A DNA stretch of 64,000 nucleotides from an uncultured Sphingomonadaceae bacterium (GTDB taxonomy: Bacteria > Pseudomonadota > Alphaproteobacteria > Sphingomonadales > Sphingomonadaceae). The stretch is taken from assembly GCA_947494305.1 (NCBI GenBank), contig CANLUL010000003.1, positions 248,001 to 312,000 on the forward strand. The letters are read 5' to 3'. The position numbers and the translations under genes were made by a program. Under the pieces are notes generated by a model, which saw only the letters and a list, made by a program, of their open reading frames with translations, was not told the DNA's origin and made no database searches. This document shows positions 15,001 through 19,893 of the stretch, one piece after another. The stretch's first letter is position 1. Each line of letters starts with the position of its first letter.

Positions 15001-17267
15001 GCAGCGATATTGATGTCGTGGGCTCTGACCTGGGGGCAACCAATGACCTCAGCCTGGATGCAGCGCGCGATATAAAACTCCGCGCGGCACAAAACACCCA
15101 GCAAATCCGATCGGAGAGCAGAAGCTCGGGTGCGGGCATCGGGGTTAGTGTCGGTGTTGGTCTGGCCGGCGGAGTGACCGCCACCGGATCGATTAATTTT
15201 TCCAATAGCAAAGGCAGCAGCCGGTCGGACGAGACCACACAGCGCAACACCACGCTCTCTGCGGGGAACAACCTGACCATCAACAGCGGCCGTGATACGA
15301 CCTTGGCCGGGGCGACTGCGGAAGGCCGCAATGTCGATGTCAATGTGGGTCGCAATCTGAATATCGAAAGTCTGCAGGATACCGCCAGCAGCGACAGCAG
15401 CAGCACGGGCGTGAATCTGGGGTTGAGCTACTCACCTACACCGGGACAATCTGGAATTGGTGCAAATGTCGGTGCTTCTGTGTCCGATGGCAAGTCCGAC
15501 AGCGCCATAGTCACCGAGCAATCGGGTATCGTCTCTCGCGGCGGTGACCTGACCATCGATGTCGCCGAGCGCACGGAGATTATCGGGGGCTTTGTTGCGG
15601 CTCTGGATGAAGAGGGCCGGGATAGCGGCCAGCTAAGCCTCAACACCGGCAGCCTGTCGGTCAGCGATATACAAGATAGCGCGACGTCGCGGGATATCTC
15701 TGTTGGGGTTTCTGCCAATATCAACGATCCATTTGAACAGGACCAGCGCGGGGCGAACACGCCGGTGGTGGATGGCAGCTATGCCAGCTCTGACTTCCGT
15801 CAGGATACCAAGGGCACGATTGGCGAAGGCAGCGTGACCGTTGGCGGCGACACAAACAGCGATGCCCTGGGCGGCGTCAACCGCGACGTGGATAGCGCGC
15901 AGGTGGTGACCAAGGACAGGAAGAGCGGCTTTACCGTCTATGCCGATGAAAGCGCCATCCGTGAGGCGGTTGCTCTCGCCAAGGGAGATACCAAGAACAG
16001 CCAGATACTATCCACCGCAGAGGCGCTGGCCGATGATCCGCTGGCGGCGGTTAAGGATGCATTGGGTGAAATCGGCTCCCTGTTCGACAGCCGCGCTGAT
16101 AGCGGCGCGTTGGAAGGATTGATTGAACAGGTAAAGGCTGACATCGGAATAAGTGTTGATGTCGATAAGCGGACACAGCAGAATTTTGAGGCCGCGCTAG
16201 ATGTTTTTGAAGGTGAACTGGGTCGCCCAGCTACCGAAGATGAAAAAGATAGGCTGGAACAATTTGCACGCAATGCGGTGGAAACGGGTGCCAGTATCCG
16301 CGGCATTGGCCTTGGCAACATTGACGCATTGTCTGAGGATGGCAGTGCATCGGTTTCGCAAGGCGCCATTGGATCGGGTGAAGAACTAGTCATAACTGCC
16401 GGAGACCTCTCCACTGGGGATCGCATTATTCAGATAACGGCCGACGCAGGGCAATGGCTTAACGAGGTTCCGGAGGGAGAGCGAGAGGCGGTAGAGCTGG
16501 CTCTGGACACAGCGCTTGGCGGACCCGTCAAGGCGGTTGCAGGCTATGTTATTGGCAAAGGCATTGAGGCAGCACTGGCCAACTCACCCGAGGCACAGGA
16601 AGCGGTTGGCGCCTTGGTCAAGGAAGCGGGTGTTCTCAGTATCGATACGCTCTCACCAGAAGATCAGGAAACAGTGCGCGAGGATGCCGATCGTGATCTG
16701 ACCGAAATCGGCGAGATATTCACTGCCGCCACGACGATATTGGGCGTCGATATACCGGGACTGAAAAGCGGCAAGAAGATCGATCTTGATAAGCCAGAGA
16801 TTACAGTCAATCAGGACATTGACGCACCAGAAATTAGAAACCTGCCGTCTGCGGATGCACGAGCATTGGTACGACGCAATGAACCAGGGGTCGCATCGCA
16901 TGGCGGAGACTTGCCTACTATCCGTGAAGGCGATACTTGGTTAAAAGGTAGTGACGGAAATGCTGCTAAAGTACCGTCGCAGGTTGCGGAAAAACTGGCG
17001 GGTCGGAAGTTCAATAATTTTGATGAATTTCGAGAAGCATTTTGGGAAGCGGCCGCCGATGATCCGGTCTTGAGCAAGCAGTTTGATTCGCCGAATCTGT
17101 TTAGGATGCGAAACGGATCGGCTCCGCGTGCACCACTGAATCAACAGGTCGGTGGACGTATAAAGTACGAATTGGATCATGCGCAGGAGATTCAACACGG
17201 TGGAAATGTTTATGACTTGAACAATATTATTATACGAACGCCGTTCAATCACATCAAAGGAAAGTGA
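1..17267 (+). CDS. cdiA: CdiA/FhaB-type giant exoprotein with C-terminal colicin E9-like HNH DNase (5' end outside window)
   Basis: The frame is open from the first complete codon (nt 3), so the true start and signal peptide lie upstream; the TTG at 51 is internal. The visible start (LGGMFANRIRL, GVGVN) is the end of a TPS secretion domain. Then come about 11 kb of short beta-helix repeats (FHA-1 type), a Cys-bearing segment (11,640-11,810), a Gly/Ser/Thr-rich segment (11,860-12,700), a conserved adhesin segment (RLGDGFF...ALTADQV...IVW, 12,980-13,260), FHA-2-like repeats rich in GRDL/GGDL (13,270-15,600) and a pretoxin region. The last ~118 residues (from ~16,910) follow colicin E9/E7 DNase: GDTWL, FREAFWEAA, QQVGGR, YELDH, GGNVYDLNNI, TPFNHI. 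By family knowledge the protein is exported by a CdiB partner, displayed on the cell surface, and delivers the DNase into touching cells. An immunity gene follows immediately. Family assignment is firm; toxin activity is inferred from the motif. Confidence 0.93.
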   Translation, partial: DLQISAGASDFDYAQRLSRSRGRTGTGIAIDSTLLGGMFANRIRLVGNDRGVGVNLQGAVASLQDDIFIEAPGAISVASVVAAKDLDIRSGDGSITISDRAYAAGNLGVDAAGSILTSGQFVGAGHDVSLQADAGISVNQASIYAGLNVDGTLTGAGSVVATTAGDVQLDGEVLATHRISVVSQDLNISTGSQITASNVAILAKDTIVAGNISSLGDLGLAVDRINAEGNIVANGSVDIASNDAVQFSGIVASGEDLTLAIDGDADIAGIVSASESLALDVSGNANVGGTVAANGAIVFSSQQLDLGGTISGLSAVDISIAALSSDAATAQISSDGNVNLLSAGSTIFDGQLFAGGNLTVDSGDAINLSGSSQSAGKTVLDAEAITLAGQVVSDDGINALAGKSLNVSGALQSTSDIDLDAGEAITLMSSAQIAAEGMLAVEAGTDLGLAGRISTGETAVFVAAQSIDNAAIIGSVGGISLNSARIDSKGVINSSDLVALSADDIDIDGQLIGGSGLSVNASNITAGIDTDIQSGGSLSLVASESLSLAGLSQSAGDTVFQAGDNLILDITAISGGDIEGLSGNQLSGSGSLTAIGNLSLNAPEIDGSFALSAVGRVSLQSSSGDLSQAGSILSETDVEVVSNGDLDISGSIASAGMLALSGKNLTLDAELLAEGKVKGVFDGDVRLAGKIDSNDDIGFSANTITNVAALTTRGSVSLTAPISLVNEGAISALGGVNLNAGGVLIQTGEIETAGALNFSATTNVTLEGRIAASGNITALALSITANGVLESGDSINLEASEDIEVSSAASLFARETIDLNADGNLFNHGLISGRAVNIEAVDITNAGRVESGTTTDFLASGALSSTGEITSIGALNLTGDSLLLDGNTETGSTATANARNSVTLLGALSAQDQVSISGGSVDLGTAASLLSDAAIGVNSSGLANLAGLVGAQGDVTVAAVSIVSDGDIQSGSNIVLAQSNTGSVNLRSGDLFADGTVKITGDVVEIGNTVTGLLGLDVDAGSLTTGVDSLLQSGDVLKLRSVGNADLDGNLLSLGALDVLGGADLAISGNWQSNDRTALAAAGDLMLDGSLLSSGMIGISAASIDLSGVAQSDQAFELLGGVGGISIAGSLSARGNIDLSTAAQIDLTGSLLSGAALDLTGENINLTGDLAAFADLAIEATNIINTDVGVNIEAGGVINITAAELQSAADILAGDQLLVDVAGSAAISGLIQSQGALDVNAGSVDLDAELSSLGNISVDANTGLSLSEQASLASGGMLTLAAGTDIANNATLSAAGGITINAIGAAQSTGAIASGATIVIDAAEVTLVDVSAIGNIQVDAAGTLDLLGDIVSDGDINLAADDIEIAALSNVVSAGSIFGDASDSLTNAGVFVATSDITLTAGGDLNHSGSLFTEANAFLSAGNAALLNGDIEAGLIVNIDATRADLLATLTGLTGVVVTADDILVGSSANTQSGTTLELTANNNLLINGSLLALGNLALDAGSLLDFAGDAQAGGNATLSSDDILSFTGSLISNGDVSLQASDLRLTGGTIGAGNALSVISANDLALATNLSSVADITVQSGGNLDLTGDLTSNNSVILSGNNIDIASIVSGQNLVAIDAAAALIFSNTAIIASGGLIDIDAGSSMNNAGLISAVMVDIAAADIVSTDRIESSSTVDLSASGSLTSTGEIASVGALALTADSLSLGGITETSSTVTLNANDTVMLTGTLSAQDDIDLSAGTVDLQGSSLLVSNADISLTGNGAVIADGTVFTPGALDIIGGTLNIGGVVQSLARFDANVQSADISGALFSDQVITVDTGAGDLAISGAIVAGAGLNLTSANLAATATAELFASGPVAISTVEAINLNGILSGGNTIGIDAGTDIILGAEIVGQDDVSIQAGGSLNQNGIIETAGNLDLSGLDLRVDGRLTSLKDLLLSGGNIELTVASEVQSAQSISVDAVQNLTASGSVLAVGSPGFGNIDLRGGSLQTAGSMVGSGDVTLGATGALVSASDIEAGGVVNLSGEGVSSAGSLTSVSLDIDAKNGHLLLNGDASAVSDITLRSAGLIEVNNALVTDQDLDIDAGSLIVNATLSALQSINVDTVGAANIGTNGALITNGAIVADLGSLVNAGTISTFVTDNLNIITSSSLTNSGLILSGGGLDLNSANFVNSGDIGADGAIEIAALGNVDIADTGRIVGQSSLKIGAANINTGGVLRSEADIDLIAAGAVSVRTPSQISAAGDIDLVSGSNSDLNGLIVADNQLAIDATGNVTGGARLESGTALSVGGSQIDLQGDITSFGTTTINAIGDLSLDGVISSIGIVDLSGQQLLLDESGQILSDANITIAADRFEAFGAISTGNDISVNADEITLANSMLSGGNIDLSAAAGSIDVTATRFNNALGANTNGFVGASGTVALVADSVMSGGSIVGLAGLSIDAGDINIAGTASLESNNQVTLDASRDIDTAGIISGFSGVTITSGGSLNKSGGTIGANGAITLTAVAAFSNIGDIGTGSLLTIEAQSLQSSGNLIGDIGVSLTSLSGDIELAGRIDTGVANIGISSAADLINSAIIVSEDAVALLAVGNLTNTGLIYAQNNLGLNVGGLLDNQGSLLTPNNLEIVTASFANSGVISSANDFALTANSIDLGGSISSQGDIDLTATNGLLSVSASLLANNITLESENGSLLLTESSDLGAIESLALSASDDIQIDGLVNSNLSTQVTTTTGDISLGALANVGSAANLLINAGGTLDNSGVVQAAGTVTLIGDMIETGSVFSNDTVIVTGQNGVTISGSIDALGDVTVATTTGSIDIANSGNLFSQTEISLDAQTAINNAGSIGAEGDIRLQTATVGQIGSTGNIISNTGNLTFTAEQVSLGGITSTIDQLLVSGEDLEIAGLVQSGTAFVGNFDDVTITGTGRLHSDVGISLNVENLTNDNVISSAGAIDIQATEQIVNNAGFTAGDDPSALIGIVAGSDITLNANSVSGAGDYISSGSISITSGASDFGGIVSSAGPLDINVSSLTLSGSLISETSINAMASGATLIETGGIVSAGTVSGGGTISLVSGTNLSNAGTISGNQNVTLNALNDLVSTGSIFSNAALALSSTSGDIDVSGQTVGLSLINFAARDIGISGISGSNGTIQVDADRNITTAGQVTGADIDFNADNGLINFAIGTDILSNNDLTANGARIINAGLTSAVGNIDIVATTNIASGLSADIMMNGAIVAGGNIVLDAGDDISISAGTVNTASNGVISRQVSGQNISLNGNQIDVAAAVIATDDINFNTSSNTQAANVNIAGTGIVSSASGDVIVNLGSAGTGDRSFETLTGSNIFAGGVFNVINADSIRIAGDAAALSAVSVNAVDSIMVRATGSLQSNGSIDVVTSAAGNADFIDIAGQIRAEDVTLNTGVLNVSGLVGSNNDIGLTVMDANLSGQIAAGRDLNIDATNITVEQGAVVTAGRDLIDNSSSSATIDGTIGAGRLVSLWPDQLTIGTNGLIFSDGDIIINAANIAPIAGTIQAQGNTQGDIDIVTTGTIDIASSGNILSLAGNIDLTGGSHINQLGRVQGGGQVALSSTSGNITIDGVIASGSTVSLDAARGSIGIGASGIISVQGDARSIGLNSIDGSGANIRIASRDAINNAGTIFTDGSAFFESKNSNITNSGQITGLGQTVFRTDNGDFINASGEVFAGSIALLQSEDFVNSGTFTAANDLLINAPNITNSGLLGANGNLDLISGGIFTNTGTIFAGGNLGINAAGAFTNDEAVILALGDISITAASVLNSSAQIESLGGAITINTGNLTNEIKTLTIVTEGGPGSGGDQVVTVNTGAAEIVSAANLSVNSSGTVTNSNSNILAGGDINITAGTVNNIADTVRRTVVSGLGNIVTVCLQAGQNGTGCSEPETGTVQQIRDLGFGGFLNRVCTRRITSGCLLSGDPTVTSVTTDNPLPTIIQAGGTLAINVSGLGNGSFVDGVAVNGSGDPLPTDGSTAGNGSSPVAISGSTPLTSSVSTGSAAAGQTAGGGMTQTARNTANDVNGSAARDVVTGGNGNGASGNLGVTGTVNSPGENSVGAGTIGSVNVGATGANGSSSSVGPTTLDDAAAARTANAPTGLGKVGLGNSVTPVGTPGAQVTSTANASDNTRSAGTGTISRPMIADNQPQVDVTNVAGPSVEISGIGTVDPASIGGVVAESALVDIETPVANFGGGGTDTGVDAVTAETTAIDGSQLMADNASIADAMRSQVIFGCATLAVPSIIGRDGGLGNFVFNFLAGFELVDGQNGFDFANGNSLFTFNDAPGSRFLFTTNPGFSDTAALFDSDFFFDQLDVDRDTNFLRLGDGFFESLLISQQVQEATNQAQLPQFGSALDQAQALMQAAADQQVGLGLSVGTALTADQVASLATSIVWWVSSVFDGRDVLVPVVYLAASDRKNLTNGAVLAGNNVALNIAGDIENTGSIKAANIASLTAGGSIVNRDGGTIAGGIVIADAARDIINRNASISGGDILLQAGRDIDIGAVVAVDTQTSRTDGRKGRFRESASTRTTVTGSTIAADGTLIVGAGRDLNVTASTVQAGGDLSLSADRNINIGGITGENSSSESWKTGKKYYGEKSSSNQVFVGSNITAGGDLNVDAGRALTIEGSNLAAGSSARIVGTDAITIGSVTETRTATLDERKKRNTDSRDFTATSNVLSTIDVGGDLSIGSAGDLQIRGGSVNAVGAVNVAANNIDITGVIDSSSETINTKRVKKGLLSKKTTTTRIESDQELVIQSTLSGDTVGLFSIGDTTILGSNVVGTGDVSAVAGGDIVIGALQQNSRELEDIKVKKSGFSIGSGGLFIGKSKVQNEDGIKTATNVGSLIGSSDGNVTINATDALGITASRIIAPGTVDLAGQQVTIDNELDTAETLSKTKQSSFGLSIKLYENVSGAVNSVANTPSRISNGASGGAAQAGITAASETLRAISAVQGAIGNAAGISANLGFSKSKSQTETKAEQVAGSTIAAGDISVRSGSDIDVVGSDLGATNDLSLDAARDIKLRAAQNTQQIRSESRSSGAGIGVSVGVGLAGGVTATGSINFSNSKGSSRSDETTQRNTTLSAGNNLTINSGRDTTLAGATAEGRNVDVNVGRNLNIESLQDTASSDSSSTGVNLGLSYSPTPGQSGIGANVGASVSDGKSDSAIVTEQSGIVSRGGDLTIDVAERTEIIGGFVAALDEEGRDSGQLSLNTGSLSVSDIQDSATSRDISVGVSANINDPFEQDQRGANTPVVDGSYASSDFRQDTKGTIGEGSVTVGGDTNSDALGGVNRDVDSAQVVTKDRKSGFTVYADESAIREAVALAKGDTKNSQILSTAEALADDPLAAVKDALGEIGSLFDSRADSGALEGLIEQVKADIGISVDVDKRTQQNFEAALDVFEGELGRPATEDEKDRLEQFARNAVETGASIRGIGLGNIDALSEDGSASVSQGAIGSGEELVITAGDLSTGDRIIQITADAGQWLNEVPEGEREAVELALDTALGGPVKAVAGYVIGKGIEAALANSPEAQEAVGALVKEAGVLSIDTLSPEDQETVREDADRDLTEIGEIFTAATTILGVDIPGLKSGKKIDLDKPEITVNQDIDAPEIRNLPSADARALVRRNEPGVASHGGDLPTIREGDTWLKGSDGNAAKVPSQVAEKLAGRKFNNFDEFREAFWEAAADDPVLSKQFDSPNLFRMRNGSAPRAPLNQQVGGRIKYELDHAQEIQHGGNVYDLNNIIIRTPFNHIKGK
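15596..17027 (+). repeat. Long direct repeat, copy 1 (cdiA 3' region)
   Basis: This stretch recurs at 19,911-21,342 with a constant 4,315-nt offset. I saw one mismatch near the left edge (15,608). Every residue encoded up to FNNFDE is the same in both copies. Identity breaks inside the DNase domain, so the copies end in different toxin tips. Confidence 0.93.
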
Positions 17268-17581
17268 CTAGAGAGATGAAGACCGGAGACCGTGAGCAAG
17301 CAAAAACACTTATGAGGAATTTGCTACTTTTACCTTTAGAAGTAAAAAACTCCAAAGAATTTGATGATATAGAGCAAGATTTATCCTCAAAATTGAATAG
17401 TATTTTGCTCGACCCATACTGGTCAGACTATTTATTCTATCCCAGTAAATATGGACTAGAGGATTGTCTTGTTGAAACTGAGGGCGATGCCCTAATCATA
17501 GATGAGCGTGCGCTTGACTTGGTTGTTAAAAAAATTTTCGAATATAAACCAATAATCTTGCCAGATATGTCTGGAGATTAG
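17264..17581 (+). CDS. cdiI: Im9/pyocin-type immunity protein for the main CdiA DNase
   Basis: Predicted 105-aa cytoplasmic inhibitor that binds and neutralises the colicin E9-like DNase at the end of the preceding cdiA. The diagnostic segment DPYWSDYLFYP matches the SD-L-I-YYP segment of Im2/Im7/Im9, whose two tyrosines form the DNase-binding hot spot. The tail FEYKPIILPD parallels FSYQPITLPD in the second Im-like gene at 21,587. The GTG at 17,264 overlaps the cdiA stop by 4 nt and follows AAGGAAA very closely. An ATG at 17,276 is an alternative start, so the N-terminus is uncertain. The gene is visibly more AT-rich than cdiA. Its stop codon abuts, in the same frame, the start of the first orphan cdiA-CT fragment. 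Confidence 0.87.
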   Translation: MTREMKTGDREQAKTLMRNLLLLPLEVKNSKEFDDIEQDLSSKLNSILLDPYWSDYLFYPSKYGLEDCLVETEGDALIIDERALDLVVKKIFEYKPIILPDMSGD

Positions 17582-17722
17582 GCTGACCAGCTAAGCCTCA
17601 AAACCGGCAGCCTGTCGGTCAGCGATATACAGGATAGCGCGACATCGCGGGATATCTCTGTTGGGGTTTCTGCCAATATCAACGATCCATTTGAACAGGG
17701 ACAAGCGGGCGCGAACACACCG

Positions 17723-19324
17723 GTGGTGGATGGCAGCTATGCCAGCTCTGACTTCCGTCAGGATACCAAGGGCACGATTGGCAAAGGCAGCGTTACGGTT
17801 GATGGGGATGCAAACAGCGATGCCCTGAGCGGCGTCAACCGCGATGTCGATGCCGCGCAAGTGGTGACCAAGGACAAGAAGAGCGGCTTTACCGTCTATG
17901 CCGATGAAAGCGCCATCCGTGAGGCCGTGGCATTAGCGAAGGGTGACTCCAAGAATAGTCAGATACTGAGCGGCATCAACGAAATCAGCAAGGATTTTGA
18001 TGGTAACAAGGATACAGCGTCAATCTTGATAACTGAGTTCCGGCAGATTGGTAAGGAACTGAAACAGGCAAGAGCTTTGGACAGGATACAGGATGATCTG
18101 AAGACGGGCAAAATAGACGAAGAGCAAGCCGTTGATCTCATGGTTGAACAAACTGCCGAGTTTCTGGGCATTGATATTGAACAAGAGACAACTGCAACGA
18201 TTACAGCCTTAGATGAAGAGACAGGTGACGAGGTTGAAAAAACTGTCACGATTGACAATCGGGAAGTGGTTGAAAATCTTGTATTGGCCAATTTGACAAG
18301 CCGTGCCGCAGACAATGCGAACAACGGAGAACTGGATCACACAGATCGTTTGCTGGTTCAGGAAGTGGCGAGGCGAGTACCCCCACCGGAAACACCGGCA
18401 GGCGCAACAGGAACAGGTTTGGAATCAACGAACGACGGCATAGATGAGATTGTTGTCTACGGAATCCGCAATGAAGATGATCAAAAACTTCTCAATAGGG
18501 CTAACAAGGGTATTGTCGACAAGACAGCCGCCCTTGTCCGGCCTGTCACCCAGACAGGCGGAGGCGCGGTTCAGGGGACCGGTACTGGTCTGATTAAAAA
18601 TGCCAAGGATACTGGCGAGCTCATCGGTGATGCTGCTGGTTATGTCGGGAATATCATCACCTTCGGCACCAAGTTCAAGACGGAGAAGCAGCGGACCGAA
18701 AGCCGGGTATCAGGCGCTATTGAATTGGGTAAGCAGGCTATTGACGACCCGCTTGGTACAGCAACAGCTTTGGGAGAGGATTTCATTGATCCCTTCGTTC
18801 AGGGCTCACAGCAGCTTAGAGATGGGAAGAGGTTTGACGGTACGTCAACAATCACCGAGGCCAGTTCCGATTTGATCCTCAATGCGGCAACTGGCGGCGG
18901 CAAAGCGATAATTGGTATCATCGCTAAGGGTAAGTTGAATATTCCTGATGCGAATGATATTAAAGGAGGGGCTCATAGGGATACGTCAAAGCCTAGGGGT
19001 GATGGATTTGATAGTCACCATTGTCCTGCTAAAAACTGTTACAAAGATGCCCCAATTAGTGATGCCGATGGTCCTGCAATAAAAATAGACCCGGAGGATC
19101 ATAGGAAAACTGCAAGTAATGGCAATGGTGCTGAAGCCCTAGCTTATCGCGCCGAGCAACAGAGGTTATTGAATGAAGGAAAATTGGAAGAGGCCGTGCA
19201 GATGGATATCGACGATATACGTTCGAAGTTTGGCAACAAATATGATGACGCTATTGAACAGTTACAAGATTATGTGAAGACACTCGACCCTAATGATTTC
19301 AAGACACCAAAAAGTCCACAATAG
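17723..19324 (+). CDS. Orphan CdiA-CT module 1 (HH/DH-type putative nuclease toxin)
   Basis: This is a CdiA C-terminal fragment without secretion domain or obvious ribosome-binding site. Homology to the main cdiA begins at ~17,587, just after the immunity stop and in the same frame, and runs to ~17,970 (through AKGD.KNSQIL). It then diverges into a unique pretoxin region. The first usable start codon is the GTG at 17,723, itself inside the repeat. The last ~140 residues carry GGAHRD, FDSHHCPAKNC, GPAIKIDPEDHRKTAS and KYDDAIEQL. This His-rich, DH-bearing pattern resembles HNH/endonuclease VII-like polymorphic toxins; I cannot name the exact family. A putative immunity gene follows after 12 nt. 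It is probably silent as a toxin unless recombined onto a full-length cdiA. Confidence 0.8.
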   Translation: MVDGSYASSDFRQDTKGTIGKGSVTVDGDANSDALSGVNRDVDAAQVVTKDKKSGFTVYADESAIREAVALAKGDSKNSQILSGINEISKDFDGNKDTASILITEFRQIGKELKQARALDRIQDDLKTGKIDEEQAVDLMVEQTAEFLGIDIEQETTATITALDEETGDEVEKTVTIDNREVVENLVLANLTSRAADNANNGELDHTDRLLVQEVARRVPPPETPAGATGTGLESTNDGIDEIVVYGIRNEDDQKLLNRANKGIVDKTAALVRPVTQTGGGAVQGTGTGLIKNAKDTGELIGDAAGYVGNIITFGTKFKTEKQRTESRVSGAIELGKQAIDDPLGTATALGEDFIDPFVQGSQQLRDGKRFDGTSTITEASSDLILNAATGGGKAIIGIIAKGKLNIPDANDIKGGAHRDTSKPRGDGFDSHHCPAKNCYKDAPISDADGPAIKIDPEDHRKTASNGNGAEALAYRAEQQRLLNEGKLEEAVQMDIDDIRSKFGNKYDDAIEQLQDYVKTLDPNDFKTPKSPQ

Positions 19325-19336
19325 TTATGAGGCAAT

Positions 19337-19804
19337 ATGAAGATTATTCCATTCGAAAAGCTAACTGATATTCCGACAGGGAATCCATATAAAGGCAATG
19401 ACGGCTTGGTTGATCTTGGCCCTGACAATTCAACTATGGATATAGCGGAGCTTTTTCCTTTTCATACTATCTCAGTTGGATGGAGGCCAGCGGCAGATAA
19501 CATCACCAGCCATATCTTGGAAGGGCAGGTCAGGATTGGTTACGATGCAAACAATATTTTGAAAGAAATTGAAATATTATCTCCCCGCAAAAAAACTCAC
19601 ATCAAGTGTCTAAAGCTGGGCAATTGCTCATTGTTTCAGAAGACAATGCTACAAATAAAAAATATGCTAGAAATTGATGGGTTTCAGTTAACTTCCACGA
19701 ACGGAGGTTTTGATTTGTACGATGGTTCGGTGGCTTTCTATTCGGAAGAATATGTTGATGATATGAATGTTCCGCTGGATACTGTTGTCTTAAGGTTCCT
19801 ATAA
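19337..19804 (+). CDS. Putative immunity protein for orphan module 1
   Basis: 155-aa soluble protein with no signal peptide or membrane segment and no family that I recognise. It starts at ATG 19,337 behind a GAGG ribosome-binding site, 12 nt after the module 1 toxin. The immunity role is inferred from position: CDI immunity genes directly follow their toxin. Base composition is AT-rich like the other immunity genes in the array. It ends just before a GGTGACA-type junction repeat at 19,844. Confidence 0.65.
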   Translation: MKIIPFEKLTDIPTGNPYKGNDGLVDLGPDNSTMDIAELFPFHTISVGWRPAADNITSHILEGQVRIGYDANNILKEIEILSPRKKTHIKCLKLGNCSLFQKTMLQIKNMLEIDGFQLTSTNGGFDLYDGSVAFYSEEYVDDMNVPLDTVVLRFL

Positions 19805-19843
19805 CCGATTCTGAGATTTACAGCGGGTTTCGGTGACGTTTCT

Positions 19844-19871
19844 GAATTATGGTGACATTGCACTTAATTCC
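19844..19871 (+). repeat. GGTGACA-cored junction repeat, between modules 1 and 2
   Basis: Reads GAATTATGGTGACATTGCAC and continues into TTAATTCC. It is a variant of the GAATTACGGTGACAGTGCA motif found at 21,837, 24,744, 25,569 and 27,057. It lies between the module 1 immunity gene and the start of the duplicated cdiA tail. Confidence 0.65.
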
Positions 19872-19893
19872 TTAACCCGCTCCCATTTAATTA

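Noticed and set aside
737-16426. Dozens of other minus-strand and shifted frames across cdiA
   Set aside because: They arise because the repetitive codon use of beta-helix repeats rarely makes stops in other frames; none resembles a known protein.
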